Shown: positions 30,137-39,146 of the stretch, one piece after another
Layout: each line of letters begins with the position of its first letter
How positions within the stretch are numbered: the first letter of the stretch is position 1
NCBI RefSeq assembly: GCF_039621855.1
Contig: NZ_CP155071.1
Coordinates: forward strand, 62,001-126,000
Source: Erwinia sp. HDF1-3R
GTDB lineage: Bacteria; Pseudomonadota; Gammaproteobacteria; Enterobacterales; Enterobacteriaceae
Direction of reading: 5' to 3'
DNA length: 64,000 nucleotides
Notes under the pieces: generated by a model
Seen by the model: only the letters and a program-made list of their open reading frames with translations
Databases searched by the model: none
What the model was told of the DNA's origin: nothing
Program-made: the position numbers and the translations under genes

Positions 30137-31364
30137 GCGAAGAGTTTCCATGGGCCGCATTTTTTAAAATAGTTTCTACGCCGGAGACGTAGTGCTCAAT
30201 AGCATAGTGTTGCTTTACGCTTGCATTGGCCTGATGCAGTAGAAAGCTGCGCTTTTCCGCGTCCAGATAGAGCATTTTCATCTCTTCAAACAGGGTCTGG
30301 ACATCACCATACTCAAAAAGCAGGCCGGTTTTGTCGTGCTCAATCAGCTCAGCGGTGCCGGTGACGCGGGAGCCGATCACCGCCGTGTTCAGCAGCATGG
30401 CTTCCAGTACCACCCGTGGCAGACCTTCGCTTTTTGATGCCAGAATAAAGACGTCCAGTGCGGCGAGATACTCCAGCGCATTGCTGCGAAAGCCGGTAAA
30501 TACAACCCGATCGGCAATACCGGCCTGCTCCGCCTGCTGCTGAAGTTTCGACAGTTCAGGGCCTTCGCCCAGTATAACCATCCGCCAGCGGGCGGCGGGA
30601 AAGGCGGCGGAAAATTTCTCCAGCGCGCTCAAAATATGGTGATTCGATTTGCGTGGGATCAGTGAGCCGATGCTGCCAAATACAAACGTGTCATCACTGA
30701 TTTGCAGGAGCTGACTGCGCATCGCCGCGCGGACGGGCAGCGGCTGCCAGATATCTATCGCGTTGAATACCGTAAAGCACTTCTGCGGCATTACGCCGTT
30801 ATCCAGCAGTACCTGGCGCACGCCGTTGGAAACGGCGATGATCGCGTCCACGCGGTGATTCACCCGCTCTACCAGCTCGCGGTTTAACACCGGCTCGATG
30901 CGGCAGTGCTGCACAACCGTCACCGGCAGCCCTTCTGCCGCGAGATAACCCTCCAGGTTCGATCCCGGCTGATTGTTCATATAGAGCAGGTCGAAATGAC
31001 CGTCGGTCAGCCGCTGGCGGATTTGCCGGGCATTAGGCCGGATGCGCCAGACGGCGTCGACGCGCTGCGTGGCCCGCAGGCGCAGTTTTCGATTGAAAAA
31101 GACCAGCGAACGCAGCAGCTCTTTGCCGAGCTTGGCCCAGCGGGGCTGTTTCCGCTGGGGAATAAACAGGATGGGGATGCCGAGCGCAGTTAGCACCTGC
31201 TCAATCGAATCGCCTTTCCCCCGGGAATAGTTGTGGTAGAAGCAGCAGTGAAGATCGAACTGGCTGCGATCAATACGTTTTAGCAGCTCCAGCATGCTGT
31301 TGGTGCCGCCCCCCCATTCGTTGCCGGTATCCAGCAGCAGAATTTTTTTACGCTGTTCTACCAT
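30129..31364 (-). CDS. Glycosyltransferase family 4 protein
   Basis: GT4 enzyme of 411 residues. The N-terminal 'ILLLDTGNEWGGGTNSMLEL' binds the acceptor side, and the donor half shows 'FGSIGSLIPRKSNHHIL', 'MVILGEGPELSKLQQQAEQA' and the E-x7-E motif in 'ASKSEGLPRVVLEAMLLNTA'. It may act in LPS core or another surface glycan; no named homologue comes to mind. It is followed by the GT-A gene with overlap and lies 64 bp downstream of yibQ on the same strand. Confidence 0.72.
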   Translation of the reverse strand: MVEQRKKILLLDTGNEWGGGTNSMLELLKRIDRSQFDLHCCFYHNYSRGKGDSIEQVLTALGIPILFIPQRKQPRWAKLGKELLRSLVFFNRKLRLRATQRVDAVWRIRPNARQIRQRLTDGHFDLLYMNNQPGSNLEGYLAAEGLPVTVVQHCRIEPVLNRELVERVNHRVDAIIAVSNGVRQVLLDNGVMPQKCFTVFNAIDIWQPLPVRAAMRSQLLQISDDTFVFGSIGSLIPRKSNHHILSALEKFSAAFPAARWRMVILGEGPELSKLQQQAEQAGIADRVVFTGFRSNALEYLAALDVFILASKSEGLPRVVLEAMLLNTAVIGSRVTGTAELIEHDKTGLLFEYGDVQTLFEEMKMLYLDAEKRSFLLHQANASVKQHYAIEHYVSGVETILKNAAHGNSSHV

Positions 31365-31428
31365 CGTACGGCTTCCGCATCGGTCAGTCAGGCTTAGCGG
31401 GCAGTCAGACCGCTAAGCCGCCGAGATA

Positions 31429-32364
31429 TTAAGGGGTCTTTCCGAGCTGAAGGCTCAATCCGGAAAAGTTCGTTTTGATGTAGCGCATAGCCTGACTCTC
31501 AGCGATGCTGTCTGCCACCACGTTCAGGGCGAGAATTGCCGGAACGGGCTGTGGGGTCACCGGGCAGGTTTTCACGCCACGGAACGGATTACGCGGCGGC
31601 GTTGGCTTCGCGGGCAGCGGCAGCGGTCGGTGGCCGACCGACTGGGGTTCATTCAGCAGCTGACTCGGACGCACCAGGGTAATGTCCGCAGGGAGCGTGG
31701 GCAGCATTTGCAACAGCACTTTCACCGTGGTGGGATGCGGATGACCAATCGCAATGGCTGAACCGTCGCGCTGTGCCAGATGCACGGCGCGGAGGAACTG
31801 TTTGCGAATATCCGCTTCATTCTGCGTGTCGTCGAGGAAAACGCGACGCTTAATGACTTTCACACGCGTGCCCGCAGCCGCGGGTACAGACTGGCTGTTG
31901 CCAATGGTCATGCTATCGAGAAAGTAAAAATTGTAGTTGTTCAAAACCTGCATAACTTTTTGCATCGCAGGCAGGCTGGAGGTCATCGCGCTGCCCATAT
32001 GATTATTAAGGCCGACCGCATAGGGTACGCTGGCGACCGCCGCACGAATAATGCGCTCGATTTCGGCGCTGGACATATCCGGACGCAGGGTGTTTTTTTC
32101 CAGCGGCTGCTTGCTCAGCGGTGCCATCGGCAGATGGATCAGCACCTCATGGCCGCGCTGGTGCGCCTTCGTGGCCATGACGCGCGCACCCGGCGCATCA
32201 GGCAGGACAGCAACGGAAATGGCAGGCGGCATCTGCAGCACCTGGTTTTCCTGCGCGGGGCGGTAGCCGAAATCATCAATGACAATTGAGAGTTTGCCGG
32301 CGTGAACCGGGCAGGCCATCAACAGGCCTGCCAGCATGCCGCTAAGTTTGTGCAGACGTACCAA
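31429..32364 (-). CDS. yibQ: YibQ, divergent polysaccharide deacetylase
   Basis: Exported protein of the divergent polysaccharide deacetylase 2 family (311 residues). A signal peptide of about 22 residues ends 'MACPVHA'. The mature part opens with 'LSIVIDDFGYRP' and shows 'EVLIHLPMAPLSKQP', 'GLNNHMGSAMTS' and 'AIAIGHPHPTTV', which keep the metal-binding Asp and His positions of the fold. A proline-rich tail follows. It lies three bases behind envC, as in E. coli, and so is linked to cell-wall hydrolysis at division; its exact reaction is unknown. Confidence 0.9.
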   Translation of the reverse strand: MVRLHKLSGMLAGLLMACPVHAGKLSIVIDDFGYRPAQENQVLQMPPAISVAVLPDAPGARVMATKAHQRGHEVLIHLPMAPLSKQPLEKNTLRPDMSSAEIERIIRAAVASVPYAVGLNNHMGSAMTSSLPAMQKVMQVLNNYNFYFLDSMTIGNSQSVPAAAGTRVKVIKRRVFLDDTQNEADIRKQFLRAVHLAQRDGSAIAIGHPHPTTVKVLLQMLPTLPADITLVRPSQLLNEPQSVGHRPLPLPAKPTPPRNPFRGVKTCPVTPQPVPAILALNVVADSIAESQAMRYIKTNFSGLSLQLGKTP

Positions 32365-32367
32365 AAG

Positions 32368-33675
32368 TTATCTTCCTAACCACGGGAGTGGATTAACAGC
32401 CTGTCCCTGGCGGCGGATTTCAAAATAGAGTGAAGGGGTGCCGCGCCCACCGCTGGTACCTACCAGCGCAATAGGCTGCCCGGCTTTAACCTGGGCGCCA
32501 ACGCTGACCAGCGCGCTCTGGTTATAACCATACAGGCTCATGTCGCCTTTGCCGTGTTCAACCACCACGACCAGCCCATAACCCTGGAGCCAGTCGGCCA
32601 TCAGCACGCGGCCATCGGCGATCGCTTTGACCTCGGTGCCTTCCGGTGCGTTAATGACCAGCCCCTTCCAGCGCAGTTCACCCTGCAGCTGTTCACCGAA
32701 GCGATGCTCAATGGAACCCCGTACCGGCCATAGCGCCTGACCCGCAGGCCGCCCGAGGCCTCCGGTGCGGGAGACCAGTGCGCGTTCGCTTTCGGTAGGT
32801 TTATAGGTTCTGCCCTTGCTCTTAGCCTGCGCCTCACGCTGGCGAACGCGCTGAGCCTCTTTCGCTTCGCGTTCTGCCCGTGCCCGCGCTTCCTGTTCGG
32901 CTTTCGCGATTTTATCGCGCAGGCGGCTCTCATTCTGACGCATCTCAACCAGCTGGGCCTGGTCTTTTTCCAGCGAGGATTCCAGCGTGGTCAGCGTTTT
33001 CTTACGTGCCACGCGGGCGCCTTCCAGCTTCTGATGCTGAGACTGCTGCTCAGCCAGCAGGGATTTCTGCCGGGCGAGTTTATCCACCCGCGAGGCTTTC
33101 TGCGCAGAGAGCTGGCTGCGGGTTTTTTTCAGATCGTCGATGGACTTCTGGCGCGCATCATTCAGGTAGCTGAAATAGGCCAGAATGCGTTCGCTCCGCT
33201 GGCTCTCTTCGCCGCTGAGTATCAGCTGTACGCCGCCGTGCTGGCCCTGACGAAACGCCGCATCCAGCTGCTCCGCCAGCAGTTTCTCCTGCGCATCCTG
33301 CTGTGCCTGGAGCTTGCTGATGGACGCCGACAGATCGGCGATCTCTTTATTTAAGCCAGTGAGGATTATCTGCGTTTCGCGCAGCTGTCGGCTGGCCTGA
33401 GCAATGATTTTTTCCTGACTTTGCAGCTGATCGAGCAGTTTGCCGCGCTGCTGCTTTTGCTGCTGAACGCTTTTCTCTTTTTTAGCGATGTCCTGCTGCA
33501 GGCTGGAAAGTTGCGATTTGTTATCATCCGCTGCCCTGCCGGGAGCGGGCAGCAGAAAAAAGCCAGCGCAGAGCACGCAGGCTGACAGGGTGAACACGCG
33601 AGATCGTAGCAGAACGCCTGTGGCCGATCCGTTAACCTGGGTTCGTTGAACTGAAACTGTCGCTTTTTCCCTCAT
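32368..33675 (-). CDS. envC: Murein hydrolase activator EnvC
   Basis: Periplasmic division protein that activates the amidases AmiA and AmiB at the septum. An N-terminal export segment (about residues 25-48) ends 'GRAA'. Two long coiled coils rich in Gln and Lys follow to about residue 280, then the LytM/M23 domain from 'GQALWPVRGSIEHRFGEQLQ' to 'SLYFEIRRQGQAVNPLPWLG'. As in E. coli EnvC, the metal-site residues are degenerate, so it activates rather than cuts. Length 435. Just before the start the minus strand reads CCTCCTCCT, so no normal ribosome site is seen and the start is uncertain. Confidence 0.94.
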   Translation of the reverse strand: MREKATVSVQRTQVNGSATGVLLRSRVFTLSACVLCAGFFLLPAPGRAADDNKSQLSSLQQDIAKKEKSVQQQKQQRGKLLDQLQSQEKIIAQASRQLRETQIILTGLNKEIADLSASISKLQAQQDAQEKLLAEQLDAAFRQGQHGGVQLILSGEESQRSERILAYFSYLNDARQKSIDDLKKTRSQLSAQKASRVDKLARQKSLLAEQQSQHQKLEGARVARKKTLTTLESSLEKDQAQLVEMRQNESRLRDKIAKAEQEARARAEREAKEAQRVRQREAQAKSKGRTYKPTESERALVSRTGGLGRPAGQALWPVRGSIEHRFGEQLQGELRWKGLVINAPEGTEVKAIADGRVLMADWLQGYGLVVVVEHGKGDMSLYGYNQSALVSVGAQVKAGQPIALVGTSGGRGTPSLYFEIRRQGQAVNPLPWLGR

Positions 33676-34003
33676 AGGAGGAGGATTATTCCACGATGAA
33701 CAGCAGCTTACCAGCTATCTGTGGCGGGATTTGCGTTTCTGACGGTAACAGCGGAGTGAAGGATAGCGCGCGATAAGGCACGTTCCTCCGGGGAAGGGGG
33801 GAGGGAACTGGCTGACTTTTAACCGCCTAAGATTGCATCGGGCAAAAGCCGCGTCAGGGATTTGCAGCTGAGGTAAATTATTTTGAGGATCTGGTCCAGA
33901 AAACGTAACTCTGAGGGCTTCACGTCTGTACATGGCAGCACTGGCAGGTATACTCAGAAGCCTTGTTTTCGCTTATTAACCCTTTCGGGAGTTGTTACCC
34001 CTC
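33676..34003. other. Gene-free interval between envC and yibN
   Basis: About 330 bp with no protein I can support. In E. coli the phosphoglycerate mutase gene gpmM lies here; none of its sequence is recognisable. A TATACT at 33949-33954 could be the -10 box for yibN. Confidence 0.5.
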
Positions 34004-34435
34004 ATGCAAGATATTATGCAGTTCGCAGGCAGCCATACCATTCTGAGTCTGGCGTGGGTTGTCCTGCTGGTTTTGGTGATCGTGACCACCGTTAAGGGCA
34101 TGTTCTCCAAGGTAAAAACAGTTAGCCGTGGTGAAGCAACCCGATTAATCAATAAAGAAGAAGCCGTTGTCATTGATGTCCGTTCTCGCGATGACTACCG
34201 TAAAGGCCATATTTCTAACGCAATTAACATCCTGGCGGCCGATATCAAAAAAGGCAGCTTTGGCGAACTGGAAAAACATAAAGCGCAGCCGATTATTGTC
34301 GTCTGTGCCAATGGCACCACTGCGGCCGAGCCGGCTTCTCAGCTCAATGCAGCGGGTTTTGAACGGGTTTTCGTATTGAAAGATGGCGTTTCCGGCTGGA
34401 GTGGTGAAAACCTGCCGCTGGTTCGCGGTAAATAA
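34004..34435 (+). CDS. yibN: YibN, membrane-anchored rhodanese-like protein
   Basis: One N-terminal membrane segment (about residues 9-29) anchors a rhodanese domain of about 100 residues: '[20 protein letters not shown]', '[12 protein letters not shown]' and '[20 protein letters not shown]'. The position of the sulfur-carrying cysteine reads '[12 protein letters not shown]', so a Cys is present at the start of the active-site loop. In E. coli YibN is linked to the protein insertion machinery of the membrane (recalled). The start at 34004 gives 143 residues, as in E. coli. First gene of yibN-grxC-secB-gpsA-cysE. Confidence 0.93.
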   Translation: MQDIMQFAGSHTILSLAWVVLLVLVIVTTVKGMFSKVKTVSRGEATRLINKEEAVVIDVRSRDDYRKGHISNAINILAADIKKGSFGELEKHKAQPIIVVCANGTTAAEPASQLNAAGFERVFVLKDGVSGWSGENLPLVRGK

Positions 34436-34450
34436 TATTTGGAGAGTGGT

Positions 34451-34702
34451 ATGGCGAACGTAGAGATCTACACCAAAGCAACCTGTCCTTTCTGCCATCG
34501 CGCTAAAGCGCTGTTAAGCCAGAAGGGCGTGAATTATCAGGAAATTGCCATTGATGGGGATGCCGATAAGCGCGAAGAGATGATCAAACGTAGCGGTCGT
34601 ACCACCGTTCCACAGATTTTCATTGATGCGCAGCACATCGGCGGCTGCGACGACCTGTTTGCGCTCGATGGCCGCCACGGCCTCGACCCGCTGATAAAGT
34701 AA
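34451..34702 (+). CDS. grxC: Glutaredoxin 3
   Basis: Small glutathione-dependent thiol reductase of 83 residues. The dithiol active site CPFC is at residues 12-15, and the GSH-binding 'TTVPQIFIDAQHIGGCDDL' follows near residue 50. Complete; the start at 34451 has GGAGAG upstream. Lies 15 bp behind yibN. Confidence 0.97.
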   Translation: MANVEIYTKATCPFCHRAKALLSQKGVNYQEIAIDGDADKREEMIKRSGRTTVPQIFIDAQHIGGCDDLFALDGRHGLDPLIK

Positions 34703-34752
34703 GACGGGCGAGTGGCGCAATAACGGATTATTAACCCATAGGATCACGTACC

Positions 34753-35217
34753 ATGTCAGAACAAAACAACACCGAGATGTCATTCCAGATCCAGCGTATT
34801 TATACCAAGGATATTTCTTTTGAAGCGCCAAACGCGCCACAGGTTTTCCAGAAAGAGTGGGAGCCAGACGTAAAGCTGGACCTGGATACCGCTTCCAGCC
34901 AGCTGGCTGACGACGTTTACGAAGTCGTGCTGCGCGTTACCGTGACGGCAACTGTGGGTGAAGAGTCGGCGTTTCTGTGTGAAGTGCAGCAGGCGGGTAT
35001 TTTCTCTATCTCCGGTATTGATGGTAACCAGATGGCTCACTGCCTTGGCGCCTACTGCCCTAACATTCTATTCCCGTATGCGCGCGAATGCATCACCAGC
35101 CTGGTTTCCCGCGGTACGTTCCCGCAGCTTAACCTTGCACCGGTCAACTTTGATGCGCTGTTTATGAACTACCTGCAGCAGTCAAATGAAGGTGCCGCTC
35201 CTCAGCAGGACGCATAA
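34753..35217 (+). CDS. secB: Protein-export chaperone SecB
   Basis: Tetrameric cytoplasmic chaperone that keeps preproteins unfolded and hands them to SecA. The 154 residues match E. coli closely: '[19 protein letters not shown]', '[20 protein letters not shown]' and '[20 protein letters not shown]'. Its TAA shares a base with the ATG of gpsA (TAATG), so the two are translationally coupled, as in other enterobacteria. Confidence 0.98.
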   Translation: MSEQNNTEMSFQIQRIYTKDISFEAPNAPQVFQKEWEPDVKLDLDTASSQLADDVYEVVLRVTVTATVGEESAFLCEVQQAGIFSISGIDGNQMAHCLGAYCPNILFPYARECITSLVSRGTFPQLNLAPVNFDALFMNYLQQSNEGAAPQQDA

Positions 35218-36257
35218 TGCCTCAAGCAAATGCTTCTATGAGCGTTATCGGTGCCGGTTCGTACGGCACCGCTTTAGCCATTACCCTGGCCCGTAATGGC
35301 CACCCGGTAGTGATGTGGGGCCATAACGCCGCGCATCAGGCACAGCTTCAGGCCGATCGCTGCAATGCGGCCTTCCTGCCTGACGTCCCTTTTCCCGACA
35401 CCCTCAGCCTTGAAAGTGATTTAGCCGCAGCGATTGCGGCCAGCCGCGATCTGCTGGTGGTGGTCCCAAGCCACGTATTTGGCGATGTCCTTAAGCAAAT
35501 CAAACCCCACCTTCGCACAGATTCCCGCATTGTCTGGGCGACCAAAGGTCTCGAAAAAGAGACCGGCAGGCTGCTACAGGATGTCGCACGGGAAATAGTG
35601 GGTGACGAGGTACCTCTGGCGGTCATTTCCGGGCCAACCTTCGCTAAAGAGCTGGCAGCTGGCTTGCCCACGGCCATTGCGCTAGCGGCAACGGAGGCGG
35701 AATTTGCTGACGATCTGCAACGCCTGCTGCACTGTGGTAAAAGCTTTCGCGTCTATAACAACCCGGATTTTATCGGGGTTCAGCTTGGTGGGGCGGTGAA
35801 AAACGTGATTGCCATCGGTGCGGGGATCTCAGACGGCATTGGCTTTGGTGCGAATGCGCGTACGGCGCTGATTACGCGTGGACTGGCCGAAATGACCCGC
35901 CTGGGAACGGCGCTGGGCGCCGATCCCACCACCTTTATGGGCATGGCCGGGCTGGGCGATTTAGTTCTCACCTGCACCGATAATCAGTCACGTAACCGTC
36001 GCTTTGGCATGATGCTCGGGCAGGGTGGTGATGTGGAGACAGCGCAAAATACCATCGGTCAGGTGGTAGAAGGATTCCGAAATACAAAAGAAGTAAAGGC
36101 GCTGGCCGCGCGCTGTGGCGTGGAAATGCCAATAACTGAGCAAATTTATCAGGTACTGTATTGTGAAAAGAGTGCGCGCGAGGCAGCATTAAGTCTGCTA
36201 GGGCGAACAAGGAAGGATGAGAACAGTCCAGCTGAAAAGGGAAGCTCAGCGCATTAA
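35217..36257 (+). CDS. gpsA: Glycerol-3-phosphate dehydrogenase [NAD(P)+]
   Basis: Makes sn-glycerol 3-phosphate from dihydroxyacetone phosphate for phospholipid synthesis. The nucleotide-binding motif '[20 protein letters not shown]' is at the N-terminus; '[19 protein letters not shown]' and '[21 protein letters not shown]', with the catalytic lysine, follow. Length 346, slightly longer than the 339 of E. coli. The 3' end comes within 40 bp of the cysE start. Confidence 0.98.
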   Translation: MPQANASMSVIGAGSYGTALAITLARNGHPVVMWGHNAAHQAQLQADRCNAAFLPDVPFPDTLSLESDLAAAIAASRDLLVVVPSHVFGDVLKQIKPHLRTDSRIVWATKGLEKETGRLLQDVAREIVGDEVPLAVISGPTFAKELAAGLPTAIALAATEAEFADDLQRLLHCGKSFRVYNNPDFIGVQLGGAVKNVIAIGAGISDGIGFGANARTALITRGLAEMTRLGTALGADPTTFMGMAGLGDLVLTCTDNQSRNRRFGMMLGQGGDVETAQNTIGQVVEGFRNTKEVKALAARCGVEMPITEQIYQVLYCEKSAREAALSLLGRTRKDENSPAEKGSSAH

Positions 36258-36294
36258 CGTCCTGCCGGACGTTATATTCGATGGGGAGAGAGCA

Positions 36295-37116
36295 ATGCCG
36301 AGCGCAGAACCTGAACAGGTGTGGGACTTTATCAGAGCAGAAGCGCGGGCGCTGGCCGAATGCGAACCAATGCTGGCCAGCTTTTATCACGCTACGCTGC
36401 TAAAGCACGACGATCTCGGCAGTGCGCTGAGCTATATGCTGGCTAACAAGCTGGCAAATCCGATTATGCCTGCGATGGCCATCCGTGAAATCGTGCAGGA
36501 AGGCTACAAGCAGGATCCCTCGATGATTCAGTCCGCTGCCTGCGATATACGGGCGGTGCGCCAGCGCGATCCGGCGATTGATAAATACTCCACGCCGCTG
36601 CTTTACCTCAAAGGCTTCCATGCTCTCCAGGCCTACCGTATCGGACACTGGTTATGGAATCAGGGGCGGCGGGCACTGGCCATTTACCTGCAAAATGAGG
36701 TCTCCGTTTCTTTCGCTGTAGATATCCATCCTGCGGCGAAAATAGGGCGCGGTATCATGCTGGACCATGCAACGGGCATTGTTGTCGGGGAGACGGCGGT
36801 AATCGAAGATGATGTGTCGATTCTGCAGTCCGTTACGCTAGGCGGGACGGGTAAAACCAGCGGCGATCGTCATCCCAAAATCCGTGAAGGGGTGATGATA
36901 GGGGCGGGTGCAAAAATTCTTGGTAATATCGAAGTGGGGCGCGGAGCCAAAATCGGTGCCGGTTCGGTCGTCCTGCAGCCTGTGCCCCCCCACACCACAG
37001 CCGCTGGCGTGCCTGCGCGTATCGTGGGTAAACCCAGCAGTGACAAGCCGTCGATGGAGATGGATCAGCACTTCAACGGTATGGTGCCGGGCTTTGAATT
37101 CGGCGACGGCATCTGA
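36295..37116 (+). CDS. cysE: Serine O-acetyltransferase
   Basis: First step of cysteine synthesis: acetylates L-serine with acetyl-CoA, and is inhibited by cysteine. An N-terminal helical domain ('ALAECEPMLASFYHATLLKH') precedes the left-handed beta-helix of hexapeptide repeats. The active-site His residues lie in 'GIMLDHATGIVVGET' and 'GGTGKTSGDRHPKI'. The C-terminus ends 'EFGDGI', the tail needed for feedback and CysK binding. The start at 36295 follows GGGGAGAG and gives 273 residues, as in E. coli. The last 33 coding bases form the first unit of a 41-bp triplication. Confidence 0.97.
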   Translation: MPSAEPEQVWDFIRAEARALAECEPMLASFYHATLLKHDDLGSALSYMLANKLANPIMPAMAIREIVQEGYKQDPSMIQSAACDIRAVRQRDPAIDKYSTPLLYLKGFHALQAYRIGHWLWNQGRRALAIYLQNEVSVSFAVDIHPAAKIGRGIMLDHATGIVVGETAVIEDDVSILQSVTLGGTGKTSGDRHPKIREGVMIGAGAKILGNIEVGRGAKIGAGSVVLQPVPPHTTAAGVPARIVGKPSSDKPSMEMDQHFNGMVPGFEFGDGI

Positions 37117-37206
37117 TGCAGCAGGTAGCCGGTCTTGAAGTTAGTGACGGCATCTGACGCAGCAGGTGCCCGATTTTGAAGTTGCTGACGGCATTCCCTG
37201 CATCAG
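37084..37206 (+). repeat. Three 41-bp imperfect tandem repeats including the cysE 3' end
   Basis: Units at 37084-37124, 37125-37165 and 37166-37206. Unit 1 is the coding end and stop of cysE; units 2 and 3 are diverged non-coding copies sharing 'TTGAA..T...GACGGCAT' and the 'GCAGCAG' end. Unit length is not a multiple of three. Confidence 0.85.
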
Positions 37207-37241
37207 GGCACTGCATAGTTCATGCGCCCATCCCCCATCCC

Positions 37242-37715
37242 CTATGCTTTAATCACGGCACCGCAGTAGTCCAGCTGCCGCCAGGCCTCATACACGACTA
37301 CCGATACAGCGTTTGAAAGGTTCATGCTGCGGCTGTCGGGCTGCATAGGGATACGGATCTTTTGCTGGGCCGGTAGCGCATCGAGGATATCAGCGGGCAG
37401 GCCGCGCGTTTCGGGGCCGAAAAGCAGATAGTCGCCCGCCTGATAGCTGACCGCACTGTGCGCTGGAGTACCTTTGGTGGTCAGTGCAAACAGGCGCGCG
37501 GGAGCTTCAGCGGCCAGAAAAGCCGCATAGCTGCCGTGACGTTTCACTGCGGTGAATTCATGGTAGTCCAGACCAGCGCGACGTAAACGCTTGTCATCCC
37601 AGGCGAAGCCCAGAGGTTCAATCAGATGCAGGCGGAAGCCGGTGTTAGCACAAAGCCGGATAATATTGCCCGTATTGGGCGGGATCTCAGGTTCAAATAA
37701 AACGATATTCAGCAT
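37242..37715 (-). CDS. trmL: tRNA (cytidine/uridine-2'-O-)-methyltransferase TrmL
   Basis: SPOUT-class enzyme that methylates the wobble ribose of leucine tRNAs. The whole 157-residue sequence follows E. coli TrmL: '[20 protein letters not shown]', '[20 protein letters not shown]' and the knot motifs '[15 protein letters not shown]' and '[19 protein letters not shown]'. The start at 37715 lies just after a hairpin (37719-37746) whose stem holds the only purine-rich ribosome-site candidate. Confidence 0.95.
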   Translation of the reverse strand: MLNIVLFEPEIPPNTGNIIRLCANTGFRLHLIEPLGFAWDDKRLRRAGLDYHEFTAVKRHGSYAAFLAAEAPARLFALTTKGTPAHSAVSYQAGDYLLFGPETRGLPADILDALPAQQKIRIPMQPDSRSMNLSNAVSVVVYEAWRQLDYCGAVIKA

Positions 37716-37718
37716 CGG

Positions 37719-37746
37719 CTTCGGCCCCATTAAACGAGGGCCGAAG
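37719..37746 (-). promoter_or_regulatory. Hairpin between cpxA and trmL
   Basis: Perfect nine-base-pair stem CTTCGGCCC/GGGCCGAAG with a ten-base loop, three bases before the trmL ATG and 23 bases past the cpxA stop. It has no T run. It could end the cpxRA transcript or mask the trmL ribosome site. Confidence 0.45.
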
Positions 37747-37769
37747 CATAGCAAATTATTCCGGGACGA

Positions 37770-39146
37770 TCAGGTTTTGCTGCTATAAAGCGGCAGCCAG
37801 AGGGTAAGGCGCAGGCCGCCTAACGGGCTGTCATCGGCCTTAACCCAACCACGATGCTGCTGGATAGCCGTGTCAACAATCGCCAGCCCCAGTCCCGTTC
37901 CGCCTGACTCCCTGTCGCGCGCCTCGTCAGTACGGTAGAAGGGCCTGAAAATCTGCTCGCGGTCGCCCTCGCTAACGCCCGGGCCATCATCGTCCACGTT
38001 AACGGTAATTCCCTGTTTATCAACGGAAAAACCCACACAGATTTTGGAGTGAGAGTAGCGCAGCGCGTTACGTACAATATTCTCCAGAGCGCTTTCCAGT
38101 GCGTTCGGATTGCCATACAGAGGCCAGGGACCCGGGGGATAAGGTACCTCAAGCGTTTTCCCCATCTGTTCGGCTTCAAATTTGGCATCATCCAGTACGC
38201 CAGCCCAAAGATGGTTAGCCTTCATCGCCTCGCTGACCAGCGCATTTTTATGCTGAGTACGGGATAACACCAGCAGATCGTTGATCATGCCGTCCAGTCG
38301 CTGGGCTTCCATTTCAATACGCTGTAGCTCTTTGCTCTCTCCCTGCCGACGGCGCATCAGCGCAGTACCCAGCTGTAAACGGGTAAGCGGCGTCCTAAGC
38401 TCATGCGAAATATCCGACAGCAGACGCTGCTGCCCGGTCATCATCCTTTCCAGCGCGCTGACCATCTGGTTAAAACTGGCACCGGCCGCCAGGAACTCCT
38501 GCGGGCCCGCCTCCAGCTCAGGGCGTTGACGCAGATTACCGGCGGCGACATCATCGGCCGCATGTTTCAGCTTACGTGCGGGTTTCGCCAGGCTCCAGGC
38601 CAGCCAGAGCAGTAGCGGTGTGCTGATTAACATCGTCACCATCAACAGCAGCAGGGGACGGTCAAACAGCAGGTTGATAAAGTCCAGCTGTGAGCTGCCA
38701 GCGGGACGGATCAGGTAGAGCTGGTAGCTATCCTCACCGTCGCGGACGGTGAAGGGACCAACCATCTCCACCCGACCATATTTTTTCTTCTGCGGACGGT
38801 TTGCATTATCGGACTGGCCGATAAAATTACGGATAACCTGCATTTCGTTATGCTGCGCGCCGATCACCCGCCCTTCGCTGGTAACCAGCAGCAGCCGCTG
38901 TCCGGGCGGTGCCCACTTGTCCGTCGCGCGAAACAGCCTTCTCCACCACATCAGATCGTTAGGGGGATCCTGCATCAGCTCCGCCTCGACGTGCTGCTCA
39001 ATCATGGTTCCCTGCCGCTGCTCACTGTCGAGCAGCGGGGTCATCTGACGGGTATCAAGCTTGGGCACCATTAATACCAGCATCAACACCAGCGCCAGCG
39101 TCAGCCAGAAAATGGCGAAGATACGGGTAGTCAGGCTTGAGATCAT
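37770..39146 (-). CDS. cpxA: Envelope-stress sensor histidine kinase CpxA
   Basis: Inner-membrane kinase/phosphatase that senses envelope protein misfolding and phosphorylates CpxR. Two membrane segments (about residues 8-28 and 163-184) flank a periplasmic sensor domain. A HAMP region ('SLAKPARKLKHAADDVAAGN') follows, then the dimerisation box 'SDISHELRTPLTRLQLGTA' with the phospho-accepting His, and the ATPase motifs 'NIVRNALRYS', 'DDGPGVSE' and 'GGTGLGLAIV'. Length 458, near 457 in E. coli. Overlaps cpxR by four bases. Confidence 0.97.
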   Translation of the reverse strand: MISSLTTRIFAIFWLTLALVLMLVLMVPKLDTRQMTPLLDSEQRQGTMIEQHVEAELMQDPPNDLMWWRRLFRATDKWAPPGQRLLLVTSEGRVIGAQHNEMQVIRNFIGQSDNANRPQKKKYGRVEMVGPFTVRDGEDSYQLYLIRPAGSSQLDFINLLFDRPLLLLMVTMLISTPLLLWLAWSLAKPARKLKHAADDVAAGNLRQRPELEAGPQEFLAAGASFNQMVSALERMMTGQQRLLSDISHELRTPLTRLQLGTALMRRRQGESKELQRIEMEAQRLDGMINDLLVLSRTQHKNALVSEAMKANHLWAGVLDDAKFEAEQMGKTLEVPYPPGPWPLYGNPNALESALENIVRNALRYSHSKICVGFSVDKQGITVNVDDDGPGVSEGDREQIFRPFYRTDEARDRESGGTGLGLAIVDTAIQQHRGWVKADDSPLGGLRLTLWLPLYSSKT

